64,000 nt of DNA, taken from NCBI GenBank assembly GCA_036346405.1, contig CM070563.1, positions 34,709,298-34,773,297 of the forward strand, written 5' to 3'. This stretch comes from Phyllostachys edulis (taxonomy: Eukaryota > Streptophyta > Magnoliopsida > Poales > Poaceae). The notes under the pieces are model-generated. The model was not told where the DNA came from. It saw only the letters and a list, made by a program, of their open reading frames with translations, and ran no database searches. The position numbers and the translations under genes are program-made. Positions 20,964 to 33,880 of this stretch are shown here, piece by piece. Within the stretch, counting starts at the first letter, position 1. Every line of letters starts with the position of its first letter.

Positions 20964-22738
20964 GACCACCTCTTCCGTTCTATCCTCTTGAGACCTCTCT
21001 GTCTGGACCTCCATGTCCAGCGGTGCTTCTTGGGACGTCTCAGCAGTTGTCGCCAAGACGTCTAGGACCACTTCCTCAGTGGTCCTAGGAGGTCCTTCCA
21101 TTAGCAGAATCTCTTCTACCGGGAATTCTTCTGTCGCTAGTACAATTGGTGGCGAATATTGCTCTTGAGAAATCAGTTGACCTCTTTCCGGGTCTGATGG
21201 CAAATCAAGACTAAAAGAGAACAGAAGTGGTTAATCATTTTAAAACTAAAATTATAAAAGTATAATCGAAGAACTTACTCGATTTCAAAACTGCTTTCAC
21301 TAAGGAGCGACATAAAATCCTCATTTACAGTGAAAGTGGGTCCTCCCCTTTGCTCTGACGAAGAAGAAATTAAGGCTAGGGAGGTCTTTGGCTTTGGAAC
21401 CCTCTGAAGAGGGACCTTCTCTTCTGATTCTTCTGATGATCCTTCACCCTAGATCACCCCAGCCAAGAAAGTTGATATAGGAGACATTGGCTGGGGGTTA
21501 GAAACATATCTCGAAATGGGAGTCTTGCCTTTTGTTTTTAATACCTTTCGGGTGGAAGATCTTGGAAGACCAGGAACTGAGGCAAGAGGTCTTGGAGAAG
21601 CTAATGTTGAGGCAGATGTGGGTTTTGTCTTCTTTGACGCAACAGGAGGTCCGGAAGAAATCCTTACACTCTTTGCTAAAGAAGGAGAAGAGCTCGCACC
21701 GACATCTGAGATGGGACGTTTCTTTGATGTCGCCTATCTAGAAACATAAAAATAAGATATAAGAAGTAATTTTGCTTATGTTTAATTAATTTTAATGATT
21801 ACTTACCACTGTGCGATCTTTCCTTAGTGATAAAGTTGCCCCAATCAAGCTTGGGGGCTGCTCCTCTAAATCGATTGGTTCCTTTTCTAGAACTCGATCC
21901 GTTAACAGGACCAAGGTCCTAGCTAGGACCTCATCATCCGAGAGAGCTACAATACAATAAAAGTTACTTACTTTTACTATGAAATTCAGTTCAAGTAAAA
22001 GAGATGAGTAAAATATTACCATTCTCAGGGACATCATGATTGCAAGATAATATCTCTTTCTTCTGAAGAGGGAAAATCTTGTTCTTGAGGAAGTCGTGAA
22101 TGATCTTTCGTCCAGACAGACCTCCTTCTACCAGGTTACTGATCATCAGGACCACTTTCATCTCATCTTCTAGGAGCTTAATGTCCTTATCAGCAGCTTG
22201 GTTCTTGGTAGACCACTCCAGTGGTGCACTTCAATTGTAAGTAATTCTACTTTCTTTCGGAACTTCAGAATAAAACCATTCCTTGCTCCATGACTGGTTG
22301 GCGTCTTTGGTAGCCAAGAAAGGGAACACTCTCTTACTGGCATCTTGAAATTTAAAATAAAAAGAGCCCAAAGCACCAGCACCTTTCTTATTGCGGATAA
22401 TCTGGTAATAAAACCTAAACAAATGCAAACTATTGGCTATCCCTAAAAATGCATCAAAATATGGGCAAAACAGTAAGTACCAGAACTGAATTCGGTACAA
22501 GGTGAACCAATTCAATTCCATAATGGTTAAGAACTTCGATAAAAAAATCACTCTCAGGCAAGTGGAGGCCTGCTCGGAGGTAAGGCACGAAGAGTACCGT
22601 GAAACCAGCTAGAGGGTTTGGTTCAACCTCTCTCCCCGGTGCACGCAACTCAATGAGAGCCTTCTCTGGAAGATGTCCATTTTGCTCTAATCCTTGGAGT
22701 TCCTCTACTATCAGCATCGATGATTTCCATCCCGCCAT
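20964..22738 (-). pseudogene. Antisense gene of the Tat element (putative gypsy-type transposon family)
   Basis: It runs opposite to gag-pol between the insertion and the 3' LTR. Exons joined by clear GT-AG introns: 22738-22020, 21946-21807, 21737-21279 and 21210-20964. Exon 1 starts MAGWKSSMLIVEELQGLEQN and contains AGFTVLFVPYLRAGLHLPES, FIEVLNHYGIELVHLVPNS and FDAFLGIANSLHLFRFYYQ. This is the pattern of the Pfam family 'putative gypsy type transposon' (PF04195), found as antisense ORFs in grass Gypsy elements. Later exons are Ser/Lys-rich, then acidic (FPVEEILLMEGPPRTTEEVV). Two frameshifts in exon 1 (near 22,470 and near 22,235) and a TAG near 21,449 break it, and the 3' end is cut by LTR G. 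The function of this family is unknown. Confidence 0.65.
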
Positions 22739-22799
22739 TGTCTTGATTCAATGGCGAACTGTAGGTTTCTTCTTTTCGAAGGTTCGTGGAGGACGAAAG

Positions 22800-23591
22800 G
22801 TACACGATGAAAAGGATAATGAAAAGCAACTAGGGTGAAAATATGCCTGAGGAGAGGTAAAAGATCCGTATATATACCCTTGGCGCATTTAAAACCCACT
22901 ATCTCATGGATGTAACAACTGCGCCTCAATTGGTGGTGACACAACACGTCACGTTTGGTCAAGGGAGTTGTTCCGCGCGTCAGAGATGTGTAAGAAAATT
23001 AGTTGGAAAGTTGTTTTGTTTTTTCAAAAGTTATCCTCATCTCATACCCATTGACATAGAAGTTATCTTGATATATGTTTCAAGAGAAGATCACCTGATC
23101 ATCAAGATTTTTTCCTTTCATTAACTTCTTGGAGATTTCACAGAATGAATTGACTTCTTGAAAACCTTAGAGGCACAAAATCCAAGGATTATAACATCAA
23201 GATTTTCAAAAAGTCAAATCTATCATGATACATCATCTATTCAAACTGAAGAAGTTTGAGTGGTCTACGATAAAGTGGAGACAGGGAAGAGAGAGAATCT
23301 CTAAGAGGATGTTTCTTGTTCTTGCCCTTCTGGAGGTTATTTATAAGCCAATAGCTTGTGGTGGAATTAAATAAACCAGATGGAAGCTTAACAGATAATA
23401 TTTTATTAGAGTTTGTTCCTAATAAATCAATGAAGACCAAAACATATTTGCCCCTTCGGGAATTGTTTTCATAAATATGATTAATGCTCCAGCTTCTTAA
23501 AAGAAATAGTTATTTACAACTCAAGTAAAACTATCTTCTTGACCAAGTCCAATTCTGGTTAGAAACCTCTTCAAGTAAGTTATTTTCACTT
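22800..23591. other. Leader of the antisense gene and 3' untranslated region of the Tat element
   Basis: AT-rich, without an open frame of interest. It would hold the promoter of the antisense gene (none identified with certainty) before the polypurine tract. Confidence 0.4.
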
Positions 23592-23607
23592 GAAGTTGAG
23601 GGGCTAA
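23592..23607 (+). other. Polypurine tract of the Tat element
   Basis: GAAGTTGAGGGGCTAA immediately before the 3' LTR start TGACGAGG at 23,609, the expected place for plus-strand priming. Confidence 0.7.
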
Positions 23608-23608
23608 C

Positions 23609-24232
23609 TGACGAGGATTGTTGACCAGTCAATTATCCAAGTATTCGCTTATTAATAAATAAGCACGGTTTTGCTGGACCCAAGTTAGCTTTCTGGGCCC
23701 AAGATCAATCGAACAGTCAAAAGGTGGGCCTATAAAGTCTTTTCTTTGACCGTCCCCAAAACTCCCTCTGGAGGCCCAGCAAGACCTCCTCCAAGACTTC
23801 TTCGGGACCTCCTAAAGGACCTCTCCAAGACATCTTTAGGACCTCTCCCCCGCAGAGGAGGTCCTAGAGGGCAGTTACCCACGTGCAATTAATAGCAGTT
23901 GCACGTGGAGATATCAGCGATAGCGGTCATCATGAAGGGACACGACGTTTGGCAGGAAGAGACACAACGATTGGCTCAAAGAGACACCACCGTAGTTAAC
24001 TGCTGATGCTTGTAAACTTATAAATAGCTTGGCCTGAGTGCCCTTTTAACATAGATTCACATCCAAGCCCTAATCCACGTGTATTCACAGTCACTTTCCC
24101 TGTAATCAGAGCATACTCTTAGCAATACACATTCACCATTTCAAATATTTTGGCAAACAGATAGTACTTCACTATATTCTTTTATTATATTCTTGTTTGT
24201 CCATTCTGGGATGAGAGTTCCAGACGTTGACA
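23609..24232 (+). repeat. Tat element 3' LTR (624 bp)
   Basis: A near copy of 9703-10325 with the same ends. A TATA box TATAAATA lies at 24,019-24,026. GTATG follows at 24,233, matching the 5' duplication. Confidence 0.85.
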
Positions 24233-24237
24233 GTATG

Positions 24238-25668
24238 GTGTATAGCTCAAGGATGGGCGGATAAAATGTGAAGTATCGATCACAACCGTACAGACCTATC
24301 GCAAACCCAAGCCCAATCTATATTTGAAATCACATGAGTCATTTCCATGTTCTCTATGAGATCAATTATTATTCCAATCTTTTTATTTTGCACTAAAATG
24401 TATTATATTATGAAGCTATAGATAAAACACAAATTGCTCATACTCAGCAAAAGCAAGAAATCGGTAACAATTGATCGTAGCACAAACACATGCATGTTCA
24501 TGAAGAAGATATCATCAAAGTAATTGAATCATTATTAACTAAGTTTTCTGCCAACGCTAAAAGCATATTTCAGTTCTTGGGTCTAAAAATCATACCGGTG
24601 GAAACCTGAAAAAAGCTTTGTGTTCTTCATTTGGGCCATTACATGCAACTGCTTCCTTGTATGTCAATCACTACATTGAACCTTGAAAATGAAGAGGGGC
24701 AATGCCCGAATAGGAAAAAAAGAAACAAGGCAAAAGCATTAGTTTTGACATCGCTGATTCATGCTAAACGCATCTGTACTCTACTTGGAGAACGCAACAA
24801 TTATAGATGCAATTGGAAGATATCGAACTATGAATACAACTGCAATGATAGATTCTTTTTTATGTAGCAAATAACATGGAAACCACCTTTCGTTTAGATG
24901 TTAGCATTACTACAAAAATAGATATGCACCTGGTAAATATCTCCGCAGAAGAAAGGTACCATGCAAGCATCTTAATTTTCCCATCTACTTTTTACTTGTC
25001 TCCTACATAGGGTGGTCATGACACGGAGTGGTCGTAGCCTTCTCTAGTCGTAACAGGTATTTTCGACTAGGGGTATACTTGAGGGCTATGTGAATACCAT
25101 TATCCATAATAAATGCTACAGATAATTAGTTTCATTAATTGATGATGAAACCTAATGAGTAAATGTAGGTGGATGGAACCTAATGAATACATGTAGGTGG
25201 ATGGAACTTAATGAATAATTGTAGGTAGGTGAGACCTCATGAATAGTAACATCTAGATGTAATCTTATTACAAGATAATAATTTCTTACACAAATGCAAC
25301 TTTGGTTTTGAGTTAAAAGGGCTAAGTCATAGGTTTGGTAAATAATTATAGTATTTGAGCTAAACTTGCTTGGTGCTAAAATAACCACAAAACTATTCTT
25401 TTTGACAAGCCTTGCATCTATATACTTGCATTTGTTGTGAGGGCTTGTTGAGTACTTGTGTACTCATTGTTGGTGAAGACCTGGTGTATGGATACTTCTA
25501 TACGTCCTTCTATGGAAATGAATGATGGCGATAACTAGGATGTAGCCTAGTCGATTTCCTATGGCAAATCATGGGGGCTGTTTGGTTTATTTATCTTCCA
25601 CTGATAATTACTCTCTAAACTTGTCGGCCTATCGGCTTATTATGTAAAAAATTGGCCTTAAGGTCTAT
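24238..25668. other. Flank of the Tat element, then tail of an older LTR
   Basis: 24.24-24.9 kb continues the AT-rich host DNA interrupted at 9,697; no exon is recognised. From about 25.0 kb the text (TTGTTGAGTACTTGTGTACTCATTGTTGG and similar) resembles the 3' parts of the N1-type LTRs, so this is probably the end of a decayed LTR. No gene is seen. Confidence 0.35.
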
Positions 25669-26207
25669 TGTAACATCCCAAATTTTAAAGTTCCAAAACC
25701 TTTTAGAGTAGTTTAGTGCCTTGGAAAGTTTCATCAAATTTTATTTGATTTTAATAAAGCTTAAATGGAACTTTTAAATTCAAAACAATTTAATGTGATT
25801 AATTTGAACATCAATTAATTCCAAAATTACTTTATTTGAGTTCTTGGTTTGGAAATATTTTTCAGATTTTTCTGGATTTTTCCTAGTTCATTTGCTATTT
25901 CTAATTTGTCATTTCAATTTTCTGTATTTTCCAAAATATAAAAACTAATTAAAATTCATGAATTTCCTCTGGCTGAATTTCTTTTGCCTTGGCCCATTCC
26001 TTCTCTTTCTAGCCCAATTCCGCAGGTTGTTTCGTCGAATCAGGAGTTTCAACCCTATCATCACCGCCTTGGGATTTCTTTGTTTCTACCGCCGCCGGTG
26101 AGCCCTGTCATCATCGTGTACACTTCGGAACTGCCATGCCGTGTTCTACCCCGTGCGTGTGTCATCTTCGTAGGAGAAAGGTCGTAGCGCTGTTGAGGCA
26201 CGCCGCT
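25669..26207 (+). repeat. Start of an LTR (P0), interrupted after 539 bp
   Basis: It begins TGTAACATCCCAAATTTTAA, the family start, and is broken by the next LTR start TGTCACATTCCC at 26,208. The rest was not found in the window. Confidence 0.5.
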
Positions 26208-28915
26208 TGTCACATTCCCAAATTAATTAACGATAATTAGTATGCATCTCATGAGCATGCTTTGTGTTTTTGGAGCATTTGCATAAAATATTACACTTGA
26301 AGAATCTTAATCACAAGATTAAATCTTAACCTAAAGCAACTCCCCATTTGAAAATAGAAACAAATCCTATTAAAGTTCCCTGGTAAATAATTTATTCAAA
26401 TACTATAATAATTATCAAGAATAAATACATTTTTTCCCAAATTTATGGGACTCGTTTCAACCCTCAGAAAATTCAAACACATTTCAATGACCTATTCTAA
26501 GTTTGAATTTAAACTATACAAATTATATCATGAACATTAGGATTTAAGAATTTTTATAAACACTAGACCTTCCCAGGAACTCCTATGATTTATTTTAGAT
26601 TTTTATAATTTTTATTTCTATTTTTAGTAGCTTGGCAAGTAGAATAAGTTTGAATCTAAATCAGTCAACCTTCGCACTATTCCTCGGGCTTAGACCCAAC
26701 CCTGACCGCACCACTTGACTTGATCGAGCCCAGCCAACTAAACACACCGGTCGAGCCAAGCTTGGCTCGTGCCACCTTGTGCTGCTGATGAGGAGGGCCC
26801 ACCCGTCAGCTCCATCTTCCCCACGCGCGCGCGACGCGCAGGAGTTGAGCTCCACGCGGTCGTGACTCCCTGAGCAGCACCAGTGACGCAGTGAATCCAC
26901 CGCCTCCATCCACCACTCCTGAAGCTCCCCCCTGTAACGCCGCCTCTGCTCCGTCACTTTCCCGGGGATAATACTTTGTCCACACCTCTCTCTCCACTCA
27001 CTTCTTCTCTCGGCCGTTGAGAAGAAGGGAGCTCTCCTCTGCTCTCTACTTCGGTGAGCTTCCAACTCTGGTGTCCCCTCTTCTCTACCTCCTATGCCGT
27101 TTCCATTTTTGCTAATGCCAGTCTTTGATTTGGCTTGTAGCTTCCGGACCAAACCGACCCTCTCGGCGGTTCCAAAGCGTGCTCCGAAGGACACCACCGT
27201 GTTTTCTTCGTGTCTGGGAGGTATTGTCATCGCTCTTGTGCATCACCTTACATGCTTTAGCCTACTAAATAGAACCCCTCAATCAATTTCATTAATGCAC
27301 GACAGGTTATTGTGGATTTGAAGGAATTCCATTTTCGGCTGAAGAACAACCTCTTTGTTTCCCATCTTGATCCAGTAATGCATTTGTCGATTCCTTACTC
27401 CTATAGCATCCTCATATGATCCTTAAGCTGCTCCGACCACCCACTTCTCTTTCGTTCGCTTAGGGTCTTCCCTCCTCGTTGAACCGCACCGCCGCCGTAG
27501 CCATTGCCGGCGTCAAGCTACTCCAAGCTTCCCCAAGCACCCATCGAGCTTCAGGTAGCCTCCTCGTAGCCTCTAAACACTCAGGCACCCGCTTAAATGG
27601 ATGCTGTAGAGCTCATTTGTTGCATGCATGTCTGTCGTAAAGACACCGCCGCCCAACTCCGGCTAGCCGCCGTTCTGGACCACCTCAGCTGCTGCCGACA
27701 CTGCTAGGAGGTGCGCATGGCTATTGTGCATCTATCCCGGGCCTTGGCCGGCTCCGCCATGGCGTGTAGCGCCGGCGAGCCGCCGGGCAATCGCATGGAC
27801 GGGATGAAGTCCCGTTGTCGTACGCGGACTAGGACTGTAGCTGGATGATTAGGAGTAATGGTAATGATTAGTAGTAAATGGCTATCTTAGCTGCATTAAT
27901 GAGTCGCTTACACGTGGGTCCCATGCACAGAAATCAAAGGAGTTAAATAACACGCCGTAGCGACTGACGTGTGGGCCCGGCTGCATAAGCGCCGTGCACT
28001 GTGCACATGCGCGAGTGGACCGAGTCACTGACGTTGGGTCCCACCTGTCAGCGCACGGTTAAATCCGAGATTTAAAAGAAAAATGCACTATTCATTTGGT
28101 CCCACTCGTCAGCGACTGCGGCTAGCGTAGCGCCCGGTAAGAAAAGTACTAAATGCTTTAGAAAATTCGAAATCCATTTATTAGTACACTGAAAATGTAT
28201 TTAACTTCAAAAATACATAACTAATTTATTTTAACTCCAAAAACAGTGAAACCAATTTTGATAATTTTCATTTTAAGTGAACTTTATTTTAAATAGGTTT
28301 CAAACATGTCTTTGTAACAGAGAATATAGTTTTGGAAAATGATCCATAACTCTATTATTTTTACAATAGAAAAAGCTGATAACTTTGAAAATTCATAACT
28401 AATTCATAAAAACTCCAAATGAGTTGAACCAAGTTATTTTGATCTTATTTTAATATTCTCTATTTGGCTATGTAATCCTTTGCCTCCCCACTGCTCTGCA
28501 AATTTTGACCTAATAATTAAATTGAATAAACAGTAACAGATTGCAATTAATTTGGATTTTTCTGAAAACTGAGATTCAAACTGCTATAACTCTCACATAA
28601 TAAATCCAAATGGAATAATTATTTCACCTAAATTTATCTAAAATCATCATCTAGCTACTGTAGAAATTTCATGTATTTTTTAGCATTTGAATTTTGTGGT
28701 ATTTCTCGGTGTTTATCGATATCTTTGTTCTATAGATCCCGAAGCTATTGACATTGACTCGTATGCTACCGAAAACGAGCAATTAATCTACCAGCAAGGC
28801 AAGCATCATTTGAACTTTATTTTGCACCATATTGATCCCAGATTTTGAGTAGTTAAGTGCAATGATAATTGCTTGCATGCTGATTTTGTTATGTCGCTAT
28901 TTTTGTGATGTGTAG
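26208..28915 (+). repeat. Left part of LTR P1, interrupted by the T element
   Basis: It begins TGTCACATTCCCAAATTAAT. It contains the leader block GGCTCCGCCATGGCGTGTAG at about 27,750, shared with N1. Its text at 28,780-28,910 (CAGCAAGGCAAGCATC, then the TTGATCCCAGATTTTGA region) aligns with N1 at 15,995-16,070. It stops at TGTAG (28,911-28,915), the target site of T. The continuation of P1 is found inverted at 58,949-60,395. Confidence 0.65.
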
Positions 28916-31900
28916 TGTGAGGACCCAGGAAATTCGGCTTGTAATGCTTAACCATCCACTTGGTCCTAGCATCGCAAACAAAATATCCCGTGCCTCGAGA
29001 TACATGTACTTCCCAAGAACTTGTAGTACACATACCCCTTTACAAAATTATGCATCAATTCCATTTAACACACAGAACCGAAGCACAACTAAGCAAATCA
29101 AAAGACATACAATATAGAGTTATTACAAAAGGGGCCAACCAGCCAAATAACAGCTAAAGAGATAAATAAACAGCGGAAGCAAAATCCATAAGATGGCGGT
29201 AAACAAAAGCCAATTAGTGTGCCTTTAACCCACAAGGCAACCAACCGGGCCGCCAACCTAGTCGTCAAACCCGCCAAGACAACACAAAAGTGGATCCTTG
29301 GGGATCGACTTCCTCCTCTGCAACAATTAGTTAAGCAATGCAAATGAGCACAAAAATGTACTCGCAAGACTTACGTGTAGTGTAACAGCCTATACATAGC
29401 TACATGCAAGCTTATTTAAGTGGAGGAGGCTCTAGACTCATTTTTAGCATAAAGCAAGTTTTCATTTGCAATAATGTAATAGATTTAAAGCAGTTTTACA
29501 ATCTGTTTTTATTTGCCAAAACAGCGAGATAACAAGTAACAATAATAAAAAGACATCCTGGAAGTGGCTAACCCAATAGCCACCACAACAATAGCATGAA
29601 TTCCCCATTCATACCACCCACATCAAGTTTTAATTAAATGTTATAGTCTAGTTCTTGCACGACCTTACCAAGCATGTCCATAACCTAGGACAAGGCTATT
29701 CGAATAGTTTGAACCTGCGCAGGGTGTACCACTGTATACCACACGCCGATCGCCTTTGTTGCCACCAGATCAAGCACACTTCCGAAGGTATGCCGGCAAG
29801 GCTAAGTCCTACGAGACATTTCCAATATTGTGCATTAACTACGAGTCACCCGTATGGATAGAAACCCATACGTTGAGACAGAGTCATTATAAAGCCGAAA
29901 GTCAACTACCACTGTAGGGTAAAGCTCCCGGACAATTACAATGCCCTTCGGTGTGGAGAACCTAACCGGATTCCACTCCCGATCACCCAACAAATAACCA
30001 CAAGTTTCTTTTTCAACACCACCCACACACACAACCTCCTGCGACTTGGAGCTAACACACGCCAAAGTATTAAGTCAAGAGAGGTCCCATATCCCCCTCG
30101 TGTGGTTAGCACACAATAATCGCTTGGCTTAGTGACACAAGTAACTCGATCCTTGTTGACCTGGGCACCATTCCAGTCACACCATAAGATTACACCATCA
30201 ACCATTGTGCCCAAGTCTCCAACATTCCATTTTTAGTTTCAGTTTTTGACTTTATAAAGTAACAAAGTACAAGGTGCTGAGCATAATGGTAATAATAATT
30301 TTGTGTGATCAAAGTTATCGACTAAGTCGATAACCGCACAATTCTACCAGTAGCTAAGCATTTCTAAGCATGACACCGTAAAGACAATAAAAGAGCATAA
30401 TTCAACCACCGGGCTCTAATTCACCGGCAAGATTAATACCTTATGTTTAGTGGCAGGGGTTGAACAATTTAAGGGCAACCATGCAATAGGATTAGCTACC
30501 TCTAATCGGGAAAATAAACTTTGACACAAAAGCATGCATAAATACAATTTGTAAACAAAGTATTAGACTTTAAAAGTAATGGGATTATCATGATCAAATT
30601 GCTTGGCTTACTGGAGATGCTCAGTTTGCTGCAGAGGAGCACTTTTGTTATCAACGAACTCGTTGGCACCTAACGAAAAGAACGAAAAGAACCGATAAGA
30701 ACGAAGAACACCGAAAAGACTTAAAAACCAAAGTCAACCAAAATCCATGAAATTTACACGGCATGTAGAGCATAATTTTTAAGGAATTTAGCAACAAGAA
30801 CCAATTGATTTGGATTCTCAATGCAAAATTTATGGCCAAAACAATTCTGGCCGGTTGGAAAAATGCTGGAAAATTCACTTCGGTTACTATTCGTCCGAAA
30901 TTAAATTTTTGGCACAAATTTCCAGAGAGGTGTTGCACCTGAAATTTTTATGGTAAATAGAGCACCTCATAAGATGACCAACAAAATTTGATTCACCTCA
31001 TTTGGAGCTAGGATGCATTTTCTATGATTTTTCAAAGACATGAAAAAGGGCATAAGTTAAATGCAACCGCATAAACTTAAAAGATAACAACATGCCTAAA
31101 ACCTATTCTACAATTAAGCACATAAACAGAGGAAACCAACAAACTTGGATTCACTCAAAAAGGAGTCACAGAGAAATACTTATGCAATTTTCAAGTTAAA
31201 TGAATTTTTAAAGCACTAAATAAAGCCAAACAAATTTTAAATCTATTAACAAATTTTTCTGGAGACAAACTAAGCTTACAACCATTTATAGATTAAAGCT
31301 TAGTTAAAACTAGAACTAACAAAATTTGAATCAACCGAAAAGGATTTAAAATGAAATAGCTATGCAATTTTAAAGTTTATTATAATTTTTAGTTAAGAAA
31401 TAAAGCTTACCGGGTTTTATAATCAAACAAACTGACGCGGCAAAACATGGGCCATTGATGCGCCATCGCACGGCCCACACGAACCCAAGCACAGCCGCCC
31501 GCGCACAAAAATGCACAACCCACACTTGGATCAAGATCCAACGGCCCACGTTGATTGAACCTTCGCACGGTCCGAAAGTTCAAATGAACGTGGGCCGTCG
31601 ATCTCGTGATGAGTGGCTGAGAGCGAAGCAATGTTTGGATGGTCCGAACGTTCACGCAAACTTAGCCGTTGATTAAGAATCGGATGGCCAAGGCTACGGG
31701 AGGTCCGGGGGTCCGAAGGTCCCGCAGATTTCAACCGTAGATCCAAGGATGGGCGGCTGACGTTCGGTGGTCCGAACGTTCACAGCGATCTAGATCATTG
31801 GATCTAGATCGGACGGTGAATGCTCAGTGGTCCGAACGTCCACACGATCTAAGCCGTAGATCTTTGATCCCATGGTCCACGATGAGCACAGTTCAACGCA

Positions 31901-33860
31901 CACCTGGGAGAGTGAAAAAGAGATAGGGCCCCACTGTCAGTGACTGAAGGCCACGCACGAGGGTTAAAGCGCTCGAGAGGGGTTATTAAAGGCATAGGCC
32001 CGCATGTCAGCGACGCCAAGCAAACTTTAAGATAGTCATTAAATTACTTAACCAATGATTAAACAGATGATTAGCATTAATGACGTCCTAACTGACAACG
32101 CGACAGCGCCCGTCCGACAAAATGCCCGACGGCAAAGATTTGCTTGCCGCCGGCGATGAGGACCTCGCTGGCGCCAACCAAGAGCACCACTGAGTCCGCA
32201 ATAGACTTACGCACACAATGGTACCACCCACTGCGACGACGGCGACCTAGAACGCCGGCGAGCCGGAAAGAGACGGCGCTGCCATGCACGGCAAAACCCG
32301 AACAGCAAAAAGAGCTCCGCATTGTTCTGAGAAGTGGGTGCCCAAGCCTCAAGGGATTACTAGAAAGCTACCTGAGGGCAGGGAAGGCAAGGAGGAGGCC
32401 GGAGGAGCTCCGGCGACGAAGAAGCTTGCCAGCCTTGAAGAGGATGAAGTGGAGGTGACGGCCTGAGCAAAAACAACAGCACTGGGTCATCAAGATAGCT
32501 TCATTATAGCTCAAAGAAGGTCCCTGAGCAAGGAATTGAAGAATGAAGCACTTATCGGAGCTGAGGAAGAAAAGGGACAAACTTGGCCGAAGGAGATCCA
32601 AAACCCAATTCAAGCGATTCCTATGAAGGCAAGCCAAAATTGAGTTAGGGGATTTGCAGAAGGTGCTGAGGGGCGCAAAGTGACGTGAACAGAAGTGAAA
32701 AAGAACCCTCGAAGCATCGGTGGCGACGAAGAGCTCCACGGGCCGACAATGGCGATTTTAGGGTTTGTGGTGGTTTTGAGCTCAACCAACAAAGAGGATG
32801 CTAGGTGAAGCAAGGAGGTGCTAAAAGGAAGACAAAGGAGGCTCAGTGGCTACTTATAGCCGAGAGAGCAAGGAGGGCAACGGCAATGCTCCACCACAGT
32901 CAAGCCTGCCATGGACATGCCGAGCGCGATGGGAGCAGGTGAAGAGAAGACTTTGGGGGCAAAGACTGGCAAGCAATAAATGCTAAGAGTCATTGCAGGA
33001 CTCTATGGAGTGGACAAGGCACTGTGCTCTCTCCTTACCCACGCCATGGCGCTCGTGCTCGAGGAGCGACCGAGGAAGGAGATGACCATCGATGCAAGGG
33101 CCCACCGGCAGCGACACAACGACAAAGCGGCCCAAGTCAGACCAGAAAGGAATGGGTTGAGCCCAACCAATAGACACGGGCCAAGCACCAACGGTTGGAT
33201 CGAATGGCTCACAAGCGATCGGAAACCGAAAGCTTATGCAAACGTAGGCCGCGCCCGATGGAGATCCAACGGTCCAAAAGCCGTGCGCCAAAACGATTGA
33301 GCCCGAGTGTAGCTAGTTGATTGGGTTAAACCAAAACAAGGTTGGGCTCAAGTCTGACACACCCAAACCACATGGTTGACTAGGGTTTGGAATTTGAGCT
33401 GAGATTTGGAAGAATTATTAGAGGTAGCAAACTAAAATTTTGAGACTGGAGGTTCCTAGCTCCAGGGTAAGCCTTGTGTAAAATTTTCAGAGGTTTTTAT
33501 GCATAGTATTTTTCTCCAAAAATTCTACAAGGTTTGTTCTAGGGTTTGGCCAAGAGTCAAACTGGTTTGACTGCCTCTTAAAAATTATCAAATAATTTCT
33601 AAAAATTATGAAATTTTTCAGAGGTGTCACACAGCATCCCTAGAACCAAGGAAAAATATTTCCAGAGGTTGACCACAAGCTTTTCTCAAAAGTTTAAAAA
33701 GGGTCATGACTTTAGTCAATTGGAGATTTAGGTTTTTGATTTCCCACAATTCCTTTACAAGAATTAAAGAAAAGTTCAAAAATTTCAAGATGCAAGAAAA
33801 GTTTTAATTTCTACTCATTTTCTTACATTTGAAACACACACCCAGATTTGGGATGTTACA
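28916..33860 (-). repeat. T 3' LTR (4,945 bp)
   Basis: In sense direction it begins TGTAACATCCCAAATCTGGG at 33,860 and ends GGGTCCTCACA at 28,916. The TATA box TATAAGTA lies at about 32,853, roughly 1 kb from the LTR start, which leaves about 3.9 kb of transcribed leader. It contains repeats of GGTCCGAACGTTC at 31.56-31.85 kb and the palindromes at 29,696-29,723. Confidence 0.8.
31560..31860 (-). repeat. Dispersed GGTCCGAACGTTC / GATC module in the T LTR
   Basis: At least five close copies of GGTCCGAACGTTCAC (palindromic core GAACGTTC), spaced about 60-70 bases, each with a CCGTNGATC-type neighbour. The same module occurs in the M solo LTR (46.5-46.85 and 48.24 kb) and in plus orientation at 62.4-62.7 kb. 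Confidence 0.7.
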
Positions 33861-33880
33861 AAATCCCCCCCCCCCTTACA
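33861..33880 (-). other. Polypurine tract of T
   Basis: In sense direction AAGGGGGGGGGGGATTT lies directly before the 3' LTR start. Confidence 0.8.

Larger units (their letters stand above)
9703..24232 (+). mobile_element. Tat-type Gypsy LTR retrotransposon, complete ends, with nested insertions
   Basis: Two LTRs (9703-10325 and 23609-24232) begin TGACGAGG and end GACA. They are flanked by a perfect 5-bp duplication, GTATG, at 9698-9702 and 24233-24237. Inside, in order: a primer site TGGCGCC..., gag, protease, the start of reverse transcriptase, foreign insertions (13,647 to about 20,963), an antisense gene and a polypurine tract. A long 3' region with an antisense gene is known in Tat/Grande-type elements. 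RT after the FNDRLV position, RNase H and integrase are absent, lost with or behind the insertion. The LTRs differ by roughly 5-8% by eye in their first 200 bases, so the element is old. It cannot move by itself. Confidence 0.85.

Noticed and set aside
32077..33300. Frames of 90-120 codons such as 32,077-32,352 and 32,980-33,300
   Set aside because: They recur as leader text in the other T-family LTR (61.0-62.2 kb) and are not kept open consistently.
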